Below, piece by piece: positions 18,465 through 25,318 of a DNA stretch of 27,289 bases. Each line of letters opens with the position of its first letter. The first letter of the stretch is position 1. Origin of the DNA: CAZBBB01 sp964490005 (GTDB lineage: Bacteria > Planctomycetota > B15-G4); NCBI GenBank assembly GCA_964490005.1, contig CAZBBB010000038.1:1-27289 (forward strand), read 5' to 3'. Below the pieces are notes generated by a model, which saw only the letters and a program-made list of their open reading frames with translations, did not search any database and had not been told where the DNA came from. Both the position numbers and the translations under genes were made by a program.

Positions 18465-19916
18465 TCACCGCTCGACGCCCATGATCGCATGGCGCAGCGC
18501 GGCGGCGGACTCGGGCGCGGCCGGATCCAGCTCGATGCGCACGGCGCCGTCTTCATCCTGCACGAGCGTCAGGCCGAGGCGGGCGACCGTCTCGGCCAGC
18601 GGCAGCGGCTCGGTGCCGTGGATGAACCGGGCGTGAAACTCGGCCCAGCCCGCTCCGGGTGCGACCGATTCCAGGGCGGCCAGCAGATCCGACCACTCGT
18701 ACGGCCGCGCGCCGTCCTCCGTCCGGCGGAGCAGCTCGCGCAGCAGGTCCCCGAGGCCGCGTTCGCCTTCGCTGCGCTCGCGGATCGTCGCGTCCCACGT
18801 CAGGGCGACCAGCGCGCCGGCGCTGTAGAGCGGCGGCCCCTTGGACATGCCGGGGGCGTCGAGGGGCGTGGTCAGGCGGCGGAAGTTGCCGACATGCGCG
18901 GCGAGCTTGTTGCGGAAGTCCGCCTCGCCGATCAGGCCCGACGCGACGAGCGCACGGTTCGCCACGTACTCGGTGAAGCCTTCCTGAAACCACTGCGTGC
19001 TGGCGTAGTCCGCGCCGCGCAGCCGCCAACCGTTCCAGAAGTGGAAGACCTCGTGGGTGATGAGGTTGCCCCAGCGACCCACGTTGTCCCGCGAGGGCGG
19101 CTCTGCGCTGTTCATGGCGAAGCTCGCCCGGAACGACTCGCCCCCGTCCTCCGGCTGCGGCAGCAGGACCACCACGTAGTCGGCGCCGCCGCGAAAGTCG
19201 ACCAGGGCGACGAGCTGACGCAGTGTGGCGCCGAGCACGCGCCGCACCTCGTCCTGCGCGGCCTGCCACGGGCCGAACGGCACGACCTTGAGTCGGAAGC
19301 CGCCGGCGTCGAGCACCTGCGGCCGCCCCTGCACGAAGGCCAGCAGGTTCTCGGTGAGGTCGTCGGTGGAGCGGACGGTCACGGCGCCGTTCTCGGCGGA
19401 CGGCGCCTCCCACGGCAGGACGGGCTGCCACCCGGCCGGCAGCGAGCAACGGACCTCGCTCGCCCCTTGCGAAGGCGTCGTGAGAAACAGCGCCCGCCCG
19501 ATGAGCACGAGGCGCTCGTCGTCGGCGAACGCGGTCTCGCGCGGCGCGGGCCAGCCGCGCTGCGCGAGGGGCGCGAGGTCGACTTCGTACCGCACCGTGA
19601 GGGGGCCGTCGACGAATCGCGCGAGTCTCCACCCCGTCGCGCCGGCGAGCGTGACCTCCACCGGGTGCCCGTCGGCGTCGGCGACGCTCAGGCCACGCAC
19701 CAGGCCCGGCCAGCCGGCGTCGGCGATCTCCGGGACGTCGGCCGAGCGGGACGGTGCCATGTCGAGCCGATCACCGCCGCCCGGCAGCGTCGCCTGGACG
19801 GCCAGGCGCGGGGGCGCGGTCTGCACGAGTTCGACGCGATAGGACGCGGTCGGCGGGTCCTGCGCCGCGGCGGCGGCCGCGGCGAGGACCCACGCGGCGA
19901 ACAACGGCGTCTTCAT
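18465..19916 (-). CDS. Exported M61-like (glycyl aminopeptidase type) zinc metallopeptidase
   Basis: 483 aa. Signal peptide at residues 1-19 (MKTPLFAAWVLAAAAAAAQ). The zinc site is H288-E289-x-x-H292 (THEVFHFWNGWRLR), with the third ligand E312 in WFQEGFTEY, the gluzincin spacing; the FHFWN and FTEYVA contexts are those of M61 peptidases. The N-terminal 200 residues are a beta-rich domain, as in that family. The usual C-terminal PDZ domain is missing or very reduced; the last 40 residues (LAETVARLGLTLVQDEDG...) resemble only its final strands. The ATG at 19916 is chosen because it starts the signal peptide and has GAGGAG upstream. It probably acts on peptides in the periplasm. Confidence 0.83.
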   Translation of the reverse strand: MKTPLFAAWVLAAAAAAAQDPPTASYRVELVQTAPPRLAVQATLPGGGDRLDMAPSRSADVPEIADAGWPGLVRGLSVADADGHPVEVTLAGATGWRLARFVDGPLTVRYEVDLAPLAQRGWPAPRETAFADDERLVLIGRALFLTTPSQGASEVRCSLPAGWQPVLPWEAPSAENGAVTVRSTDDLTENLLAFVQGRPQVLDAGGFRLKVVPFGPWQAAQDEVRRVLGATLRQLVALVDFRGGADYVVVLLPQPEDGGESFRASFAMNSAEPPSRDNVGRWGNLITHEVFHFWNGWRLRGADYASTQWFQEGFTEYVANRALVASGLIGEADFRNKLAAHVGNFRRLTTPLDAPGMSKGPPLYSAGALVALTWDATIRERSEGERGLGDLLRELLRRTEDGARPYEWSDLLAALESVAPGAGWAEFHARFIHGTEPLPLAETVARLGLTLVQDEDGAVRIELDPAAPESAAALRHAIMGVER

Positions 19917-20008
19917 GCGCGTGACCGCTCCTCGGCACGGGCCACCGCCGCGCGTCGCGCCGTCGCTCGGCCGCATCGGTGGGTCAGCCCAGGAGGCGCG
20001 GGCACCAG

Positions 20009-20188
20009 TCATCCGGCGCGCGACGCCTGGACGTTCTTCGCGAGCGACTTGAACCGCGCGCCGCTCTTCGGCACGACGGTGATCGTCACCTGACCGGTCT
20101 TGCTCGTCTTGATGTCCCGCACCGTGCCGGACTTGCCCTTGTGCGTGCCGGCCAGCACCTTGCAGAAATCTCCGTCCTTGAGTTTCAC
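20009..20188 (-). CDS. Small KOW-domain protein
   Basis: 59 aa, a single KOW motif (DGDFCKVLAGTHKGKSGTVRDI, residues 5-26) followed by a basic, beta-rich tail (TGQVTITVV, GARFKSLAKNVQ). KOW domains occur in ribosomal protein L24 and NusG and bind RNA or protein; standalone proteins of this size are known but their role is unclear, and nucleic-acid binding here is an inference. The start is the GTG at 20188, decided by an excellent AAGGAG six nucleotides upstream; the longer open frame beginning at 20380 has no family match and would overlap the next gene. Confidence 0.85.
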   Translation of the reverse strand: MKLKDGDFCKVLAGTHKGKSGTVRDIKTSKTGQVTITVVPKSGARFKSLAKNVQASRAG

Positions 20189-20194
20189 GGCGCG

Positions 20195-20200
20195 CTCCTT
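20195..20200 (-). promoter_or_regulatory. Ribosome-binding site of the KOW gene
   Basis: AAGGAG on the minus strand, 6 nt before the GTG at 20188. It fixes the start of a protein that otherwise has a much longer open frame. Confidence 0.75.
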
Positions 20201-20330
20201 CGGGCCTATGGTCGAGTGGCCAATGCCTGCGGCGAGGCAGCCTACCGGTTCCACCGGGCCCCGACGGCGACCAGGCCGCCCGTCGAGCTGGTCGGATGCC
20301 GCAGCTCTCCGGTGGACCACGCCGCCACGC

Positions 20331-20969
20331 TCAAGGGCGATCTCCGTGCTTCGGCGCAGCCGCCAGCAGCTGCTGCGCATACCAAGGCACTCTCTCGCTC
20401 ATCGAACTGAACATGGTCTCGAGAGCGACGCTCGGCACGTAGTCGCCTTGAAGGCGCTGAAGCTCCGCCACGACAGCCGGGTCATGGAGCTCCGCCTTGA
20501 TCGTTTCGAGAGTCCAGCTCCTGAGCGGGCCCTCGAGAACATCGCACATCAAGTCGGCATAGGCGGCGCGCTCCAAGTGAGCCACAACGCGGTCGGCACC
20601 GATGGCTGGCCGTTGCATGAGCAGCCGCTCGCTGATGCTGCCGCTCGCACGCGCGAGCAGATCCGCGTCGGCATCCGACAAGTTCGCCCGGTCGATACGA
20701 CCGAAGTGCTGGAGTGTGAAGGCATCGCCCGCACTTGCCAGGGTTTCGATGGCACCCCGCCAGCCGTCCGCCGCCGTGTCGGATGCGAGATTGTGTATCC
20801 GGAGATACTCGCGAGGGTCTGCGAGGGGCCTGCCGACAGACTCCACGACTACCGCGGCATCCGCTCCGCCCGATGCGGACTCAACATCGGAGCATGCGGC
20901 GGGTGCGCATGACACAACAAACAGCGCGAGCGTCAGCAGCAGCGGCTGCGATTGGATCATTGAACTCAT
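20331..20969 (-). CDS. Putative lipoprotein of unknown function, adjacent to attC-like site
   Basis: 212 aa. The N-terminus MSSMIQSQPLLLTLALFVVSCAPAACSD is a signal with two possible lipid-attachment cysteines (VVSC or PAAC). The rest is largely alpha-helical, with acidic and Leu/Ala-rich stretches (DADADLLARASGSISERLL, ETIKAELHDPAVVAELQRL). No family is recognised. It begins 17 nt after the core of the attC-like site, the position expected for the gene of a following integron cassette, but no attC is visible after its own stop. G+C is mixed (58-68% in sampled blocks) and lower than the neighbours. An ATG three codons further in (20960) is an alternative start; neither has a strong ribosome-binding site. 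Confidence 0.7.
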   Translation of the reverse strand: MSSMIQSQPLLLTLALFVVSCAPAACSDVESASGGADAAVVVESVGRPLADPREYLRIHNLASDTAADGWRGAIETLASAGDAFTLQHFGRIDRANLSDADADLLARASGSISERLLMQRPAIGADRVVAHLERAAYADLMCDVLEGPLRSWTLETIKAELHDPAVVAELQRLQGDYVPSVALETMFSSMSERVPWYAQQLLAAAPKHGDRP

Positions 20970-20986
20970 GACCGAGCCAGTGGCTC

Positions 20987-21046
20987 ACCTAACGCTCCGA
21001 TTCAGCGGCGGCGCGCAGCGCCGTCCGCTGCATGCTGTTGTTACAC
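20987..21046 (-). other. attC-like integron recombination site (59-base-element type, 60 bp)
   Basis: Read on the minus strand, the site runs from GTGTAAC (21046-21040; one mismatch to the inverse core RYYYAAC) to GTTAGGT (20993-20987; perfect match to core GTTRRRY), 60 bp in all. Between them is a near-perfect stem: 21003-21014 pairs with 21018-21030 around a 3-nt loop, with a single unpaired base at 21024, the kind of extrahelical base typical of attC. It lies 6 nt after the stop of the HEPN-like gene and in the same orientation, exactly where a gene cassette carries its attC. No integron integrase gene is in the window. Confidence 0.75.
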
Positions 21047-21052
21047 AGCACG

Positions 21053-21715
21053 TCACAGATGCCGCCTGGCAAAGTCCTGAACCCCTTGCAGAAAGACGGC
21101 TACCTGTTCCGGGGTGTATTGGTCGTAACGTCCATGCGCAGCCTTGTTGCGTAGATCAAGCCATGCGGTGACCGACTTTTGATCCAGCTTGTTGTATGCG
21201 CCGGCGTTTGCCAAGTCTGCGTTGAGTGCATCGGCCTTCTTTGGTCGGCCGCCACTCGTGATGGATACGCCAATCTTGAGCCCCAACTTCCGGAGCTGTT
21301 CCTCCAAGACGCCACCAATGAGCACCGCTGCCGGATCCTTGAACCCTTGGCCAAGGAGATGCTCGGCCATTTCCAGGAAGTCCGCGAAGAGATCCGCCTG
21401 AACCAATTCCTCTACGCGCTGCAAGTGACCACCTTCGTAGTCTGATCTAAGCGCCTTGAGCACCCCTGCCAAGATCGGGATGTTGCACGCGTTTCTGGGC
21501 CCGTATCGCTTCAGGGCGGCTTTGGCGTTCTCCCGATACTGCGAGCGCGGCGGAGACAAGCGGTCAATGGTCGCCGCCAAACGCGTGATGATCTCACTAT
21601 TGTAGGTATCTCCACGATCCGAGAGACCTTCGTACTGGCTGGATCGCCGCCCTTGGTCATAGGCGGTAAGAGCGGCATCAATCTGAGCCAGAATCGCGTC
21701 AGTCGACGTAGCCAT
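21053..21715 (-). CDS. HEPN-like protein encoded in an integron-type gene cassette
   Basis: 220 aa, no signal or membrane segment. The C-terminal half resembles HEPN/DUF4145-type helical bundles: DPAAVLIGGVLEEQLRKLG (127-145) and then WLDLRNKAAHGRYDQYTPEQV, containing R189-NKAA-H194, the Rx4H pattern that is the catalytic site of HEPN ribonucleases. The N-terminal half is helical and unassigned. The ATG at 21715 is chosen because GAGGAA lies 3 nt upstream and because a GTTAGGC core site sits just before it; longer in-frame starts at 21760 and 21853 would translate through that core. The gene ends 6 nt before the attC-like site. G+C is near 57%, far below the flanks. Possible roles are an RNase toxin or phage defence, both inferred; HEPN proteins without nuclease activity also exist. 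Confidence 0.72.
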   Translation of the reverse strand: MATSTDAILAQIDAALTAYDQGRRSSQYEGLSDRGDTYNSEIITRLAATIDRLSPPRSQYRENAKAALKRYGPRNACNIPILAGVLKALRSDYEGGHLQRVEELVQADLFADFLEMAEHLLGQGFKDPAAVLIGGVLEEQLRKLGLKIGVSITSGGRPKKADALNADLANAGAYNKLDQKSVTAWLDLRNKAAHGRYDQYTPEQVAVFLQGVQDFARRHL

Positions 21716-21718
21716 CGC

Positions 21719-21724
21719 TTCCTC
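21719..21724 (-). promoter_or_regulatory. Ribosome-binding site deciding the cassette gene start
   Basis: GAGGAA on the minus strand, 3 nt before the ATG at 21715 (GAGG core 5 nt before it). The upstream in-frame ATG at 21760 has no comparable site. Confidence 0.6.
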
Positions 21725-21729
21725 GTGCT

Positions 21730-21736
21730 GCCTAAC
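21730..21736 (-). other. Candidate 5' cassette boundary: core site GTTAGGC
   Basis: Minus-strand GTTAGGC is a perfect GTTRRRY integron core, 14 nt upstream of the cassette gene's ATG. With the core at 20993-20987 it would delimit a cassette of about 743 nt (21735 down to 20993). The sequence on its far side lacks a clear attC stem, so the recipient may have been a secondary or attI-like site. A 7-nt match alone is weak; its position is what makes it credible. Confidence 0.45.
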
Positions 21737-21961
21737 TTGAGTTGCCCAGTCCTCGTTCATTGCGCCGCCGAGGGCTGGTGATCCACCCGACTCAGCGACT
21801 GCACGACCACGATGAGGCGTCACCGCCGCCGCGCGCAGGCCGAACTTGCCCATCGTCGCCCCCCTTCAAGGAGTGGATGGGCGAGTTGTACTCGGGGACG
21901 GGGCGGGTGGGAAGGGCGGGCGCGTGGATCCGCCGCGGATCGGCGGGATCCGTCGGCGGGC
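21737..21961. other. Intergenic stretch between fdhD and the cassette
   Basis: About 225 nt. It holds a short minus-strand reading frame starting at the ATG at 21853 (MGKFGLRAAAV...) with AAGGGG upstream, running in frame into the cassette gene. I read it as flanking sequence or the 5' stump of an interrupted gene. A weak GC hairpin downstream of fdhD (GATCCG/CGGATC, near 21930-21945) is also present. Nothing else was recognised. Confidence 0.3.
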
Positions 21962-22840
21962 TCAGGCGCCTTGCAGGCGCCCCTCGCCGCAGTACACGTT
22001 GAACCGTCCATCCCGCAGAAACCCGATGAGCGTCTGCCCGCCGTCCGCCGCGAGCTGGATCGCCAGGCTCGAGGGCGCCGAGACGGAGGCGATGACGGGG
22101 ATGCCGGCGCGGCGGGCCTTGTGGATGATCTCGAAGCCGGCGCGGCCCGAGACGAGGAGGATCGTGTCGGCGAGGGGCAGGGCGGCGTAGCGGAGGGCTT
22201 CGCCGATCACCTTGTCGACGGCGTTGTGGCGGCCGACGTCTTCGGCCTGGGCCAGACGCTGGCCGCGCGCGTCGAAGAGCGCGGCGGCGTGCAGGCCGCC
22301 GGTGCTGTCGAAGAGCGGTTGGGCGTCGCGCATCTTGGCGGGCAGGCCGGCGATCAGGGACGGCGACAGCGCGGGGCCGGGGCCGACGCGCTCGGTGCAG
22401 GCGGCCACGGCCTCCAGCGCCGACTTGCCGCACACGCCGCAGGCCGAGGACACGAGGCCCACGCGCAGTGCGTGCTCTTCGGCGATCTGCGCGCCGGGAC
22501 GCAGCGCGACGAGCACGACGTTCCCGACCGCTTCGGGCGGCACCTCGCGGCAGTGCGTGACGGCGGCGACGTCCCCGGGCTCGGCGACGAGACCTTCGGT
22601 CCAGAGCAGGCCGCGCACGAGGTCGAGGTCGCGGCCCGGCGTGCGCATCGTGACCAGCAGGCTGCGCGCGCCGAGGCGGATCTCGAGCGGCTCCTCGACG
22701 GCGACGCGGTCGCGCGCGGAGGCGGAAGCGGCGGAAGCGGCGGACGCCGCGGAGGCGGCGCCCGGCGCGCCCCCTGCCGCGCCGGCGCGCTGCACGGAGA
22801 CCTCGACCTCCGAGGCGCGCTCGGGACGGTGGGCGCTCAC
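21962..22840 (-). CDS. fdhD: Formate dehydrogenase accessory sulfurtransferase FdhD
   Basis: 292 aa. FdhD carries sulfur from a cysteine desulfurase (IscS in E. coli) to the molybdenum cofactor of formate-dehydrogenase-type enzymes. The catalytic CxxC loop is C134-G-V-C137 (SACGVCGKSA), and other family blocks are FDSTGGLHAA, EDVGRHNAVDK, VSGRAGFEI, SAPSSLA and the C-terminal GQTLIGFLRDGRFNVY. The first 45 or so residues are an extra, unconserved segment that includes an Ala/Ser repeat. The GTG at 22840 overlaps the stop of the upstream molybdoenzyme gene as GTGA, so the two are co-translated, which fits FdhD maturing that enzyme. Confidence 0.95.
   Translation of the reverse strand: MSAHRPERASEVEVSVQRAGAAGGAPGAASAASAASAASASARDRVAVEEPLEIRLGARSLLVTMRTPGRDLDLVRGLLWTEGLVAEPGDVAAVTHCREVPPEAVGNVVLVALRPGAQIAEEHALRVGLVSSACGVCGKSALEAVAACTERVGPGPALSPSLIAGLPAKMRDAQPLFDSTGGLHAAALFDARGQRLAQAEDVGRHNAVDKVIGEALRYAALPLADTILLVSGRAGFEIIHKARRAGIPVIASVSAPSSLAIQLAADGGQTLIGFLRDGRFNVYCGEGRLQGA
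22722..22757. repeat. Four 9-bp units encoding an Ala/Ser linker in fdhD
   Basis: Units GCGGAAGCG, GCGGAAGCG, GCGGACGCC and GCGGAGGCG follow one another in the + strand; on the coding strand they give the repeated Ala-Ala-Ser linker at about residues 28-40 of FdhD. It is a short in-frame minisatellite, likely to vary in copy number between strains without harming function. Confidence 0.7.
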
Positions 22841-25146
22841 GCGCGACTCACCGAGACGCGCGCGTTGTAGTCGGGCACGCCGCCGCCCGGCTCGACCACG
22901 CCGTCACCGATGAGCACATTGACCTCCGGCCAGTGGCCCTGCAGCGTGCCGCGCGCGACGTCGGCCAGAAAGGCGCGCCCCTCGTAGCTGCCGAAGGCGC
23001 TCGTGAGCCGGAGCCGATCGCCGTGCGACAGGCCCAGCGCGGCGGCGTCGGCCGGCGCGATGAGCACGTCGCTCCGCCGCGCGCCATTGAGCGGGTCGAG
23101 ATCGGCCTGCACCATCGAGTTGAACTGCTTGCCGCGGCGCGTCGCGAGGATGAACTCGCGCGGCGGCCCCGGGCCCTCCTCGGGCGCCGAGACGCTGTGC
23201 GGGCGGCCGGCGACGGCGCCCAGCCCCGGCGGCCGCACGGGCACGAGCTGCGCGCGGCCGTTCTTCGTCGGGAAGCGCCGCCCGGCGCACAGATGCGGCC
23301 CGCCCCACTGGAACTGATCGCCCTGCGCGGCGAGCTTGCCGATCGGCGCGTAGTCGGGCACCAGCGCGCCGATCTCCTGCCGGATCGCGGCGCCGCTCGT
23401 CAGGCCCAGCTTCTCCGACAGCTCGGGCCGCACGGCACGCCCGAAGTCGGCCAGGATGCGCCACTCGCTGCGCGCCTCGCCCACGGCGTGCCCGGGAATC
23501 TCGGGACTGAAGATCACGCGCCGCTCGGTGCTCGTCTCGGTGCCGCCGCCCTCCTGCTCGTAGCGCGTGCGCGAAGGCAGCACGTACACCGTGTCGCCCG
23601 GCTCGACCAGCATCTGCGAGCTGAGCACGATGTCGGTGTGCACGCGCAGCCCGATGCGCGACAGCGCCTGCGCCACCAGCTCGGGGCGCGGCAGCGTGGA
23701 GAGGAAGTTGCCGCCGATGCTGTAGACGGCGTCGAGCTCCCCGCGCCCCGCGGCGGCGATCCACTCGGTGGTCGTGAGGCCCGGCGCGTCGGGCACGGGG
23801 AAACCCCAGGCCTGCGAGAGCCGCGCGGCCGATGCGGCATCGATCGCGACGCCGCCGGGAAAGGCCGTGGCGTAGGCCCCCATCTCGGCCCCGCCCTGCA
23901 CGCCGCTGTGCCCGCGGATCGGCATCAGGCCCGTGCCCGGCCGCCCGACGTGCTCGCGCAGCAGCGCGAGGTTCGCGATGGCGCGCACCGTGTCGCCGCC
24001 GTGCGCGTGCTGCGTGATACCCATCGACCAGACCCAGATGGTCTTGTCGGCGGCGGCGACCTCGTCGGCCAGCGCGTCGATCTCGGCCACCGGGACGCCG
24101 GCGAGTTCGGCGAGGCGCTCGAGCGGCTGCGCCGCCAGCTCTTCGCGAAAGGCCGGCAGCCCGTCGACGGCCGCGTCGAGGAACTCGCGCGCCACGGGAC
24201 TGCGGCTCGCGTCGCCGCCCGCCGCCGCATCGCGCTCGAGCAGGCGCTTGGCGAGCGCGTTGAGCAGCGCCAGATCGCCGCCGGTGCGCACCTGCACGAA
24301 GCGGTCGCAGAGCCGGCTGCCGAAGAGCGCCGACTCGGTGTCCGAGGGCACCCAGTAGCGCTCCATGCCAGGCTCGCGGTAGGGGTTGATCATCACCGTG
24401 CGCGTGCCGCCCTTGCGCGCCTGCACCAGGAACTTCGTCGCCACCGGCTGGTCGTTGGCCACGTTGCTGCCGAGGAACACGATCAGGTCGGCTTCGAACC
24501 AGTCCTTGTAGCTGCACGTCGTGGCGGCGACGCCGACGGTGGCCTTGAGGCCCGAGGTGCTCGGCGAGTGGCACAGCCGCGCGCTGTTGTCGACGTTGTT
24601 GCTGCCCAGCGCGCGCATGACCTTCTGCGCGGCGTAGTAGACCTCGTTGGTCACTCCGCGGCTCGTGACGTACATCGCGGTGCGCGCCGGATCGAGCGCC
24701 CGCCAGCGCGCGCCGATGTCGGCCAGGGCCTCGTCCCACGACACCCGCGTGAAGCCGCGCTCGCCGCGGCGCCGCCGCAGCGGCGAGCCGAGGCGCCCCA
24801 GATCGCGCAGCGCGCGATCGTCGAGGCGTGAGAGCGCGGCAACGTCGGCCGTGAGCGCGTCGTCGAGCGGCCCCATCGTGTTCAGGCGCAGCAGGTTCAG
24901 GCGCACGAGGCACAGGTGCGTGCCCTCGATGGTCCAGTCCTTGAGGCCGCTGGTGCCCAGCGCGCAGCCGTCGCACACGCCGCGGCTCAGGACCCGCCAG
25001 GCGTGGCCGAGATTGTCGCGGTTGGCCCAGACGATCCTGCCCATCTCGAGGAAGTGGTGCGGCTTGCGCTGGCCGAGGCCGAATGGCACCCACGAGGCGA
25101 TGCGCTCACGGAAGGGCGGGCGGCGGCGGGCGGCGGGCGCGGGCAT
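22837..25146 (-). CDS. FdhF/YdeP-type molybdopterin oxidoreductase (formate-dehydrogenase-like alpha subunit)
   Basis: 769 aa, of the DMSO reductase superfamily. The N-terminus has CDGCALG (C58, C61) and a third Cys in THLCL (C79), the reduced cysteine pattern of YdeP-type proteins rather than the four-Cys cluster of classic FdhF. At the active site, DNSARLCHSPSTSGL gives C192-H193, matching the Sec-His pair of E. coli FdhF with Cys (a TGC codon, not a recoded TGA) in place of Sec. Molybdopterin-binding segments FLGSNVANDQPV, RGHSGVQGG and YSIGGNFLSTLP follow, then a C-terminal dinucleotide-binding domain (RGKQFNSMVQAD). There is no Tat signal, so it is cytoplasmic. fdhD is coupled downstream. 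Formate oxidation is plausible but unproven; YdeP itself is tied to acid resistance. Confidence 0.9.
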   Translation of the reverse strand: MPAPAARRRPPFRERIASWVPFGLGQRKPHHFLEMGRIVWANRDNLGHAWRVLSRGVCDGCALGTSGLKDWTIEGTHLCLVRLNLLRLNTMGPLDDALTADVAALSRLDDRALRDLGRLGSPLRRRRGERGFTRVSWDEALADIGARWRALDPARTAMYVTSRGVTNEVYYAAQKVMRALGSNNVDNSARLCHSPSTSGLKATVGVAATTCSYKDWFEADLIVFLGSNVANDQPVATKFLVQARKGGTRTVMINPYREPGMERYWVPSDTESALFGSRLCDRFVQVRTGGDLALLNALAKRLLERDAAAGGDASRSPVAREFLDAAVDGLPAFREELAAQPLERLAELAGVPVAEIDALADEVAAADKTIWVWSMGITQHAHGGDTVRAIANLALLREHVGRPGTGLMPIRGHSGVQGGAEMGAYATAFPGGVAIDAASAARLSQAWGFPVPDAPGLTTTEWIAAAGRGELDAVYSIGGNFLSTLPRPELVAQALSRIGLRVHTDIVLSSQMLVEPGDTVYVLPSRTRYEQEGGGTETSTERRVIFSPEIPGHAVGEARSEWRILADFGRAVRPELSEKLGLTSGAAIRQEIGALVPDYAPIGKLAAQGDQFQWGGPHLCAGRRFPTKNGRAQLVPVRPPGLGAVAGRPHSVSAPEEGPGPPREFILATRRGKQFNSMVQADLDPLNGARRSDVLIAPADAAALGLSHGDRLRLTSAFGSYEGRAFLADVARGTLQGHWPEVNVLIGDGVVEPGGGVPDYNARVSVSRA

Positions 25147-25318
25147 CGCGGGCCGAGGATACCGGCGGCCGGCCCCGGAATCGGCCCCGGCACCGTGCGG
25201 GCCAGGCTGGCGGGCCCGCGCGGCGGGAGATTCAAGCCCGCGCCGCCCGCCTGCCGATGGCTACGGGCAATCGCCGGGTCCCGCAGCGTCCGGCACCGTC
25301 CATCGTGGGTCTCCGCGC
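25147..25318. other. Divergent intergenic region
   Basis: 172 nt between the outward-facing molybdoenzyme (-) and pseudopilin-like (+) genes, so it must contain promoters for both. It is very GC-rich, and I could not identify convincing -35/-10 boxes or operator-like repeats. Confidence 0.4.

Noticed and set aside
20240..20315. Possible degenerate attC after the lipoprotein gene (CGACGG/CCGTCG stem and GGTAGGC on the minus strand)
   Set aside because: The core has a mismatch at an essential T, no inverse core is present, and such stems arise easily in GC-rich sequence.
20009..20380. 123-codon form of the KOW protein
   Set aside because: The extra N-terminus has no match, overlaps the lipoprotein gene, and a strong AAGGAG site fixes the start at 20188.
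24569..24577. Possible selenocysteine codon at the active site of the FdhF/YdeP-type enzyme
   Set aside because: The codon at residue 192 is TGC, an ordinary Cys; no recoding is needed.
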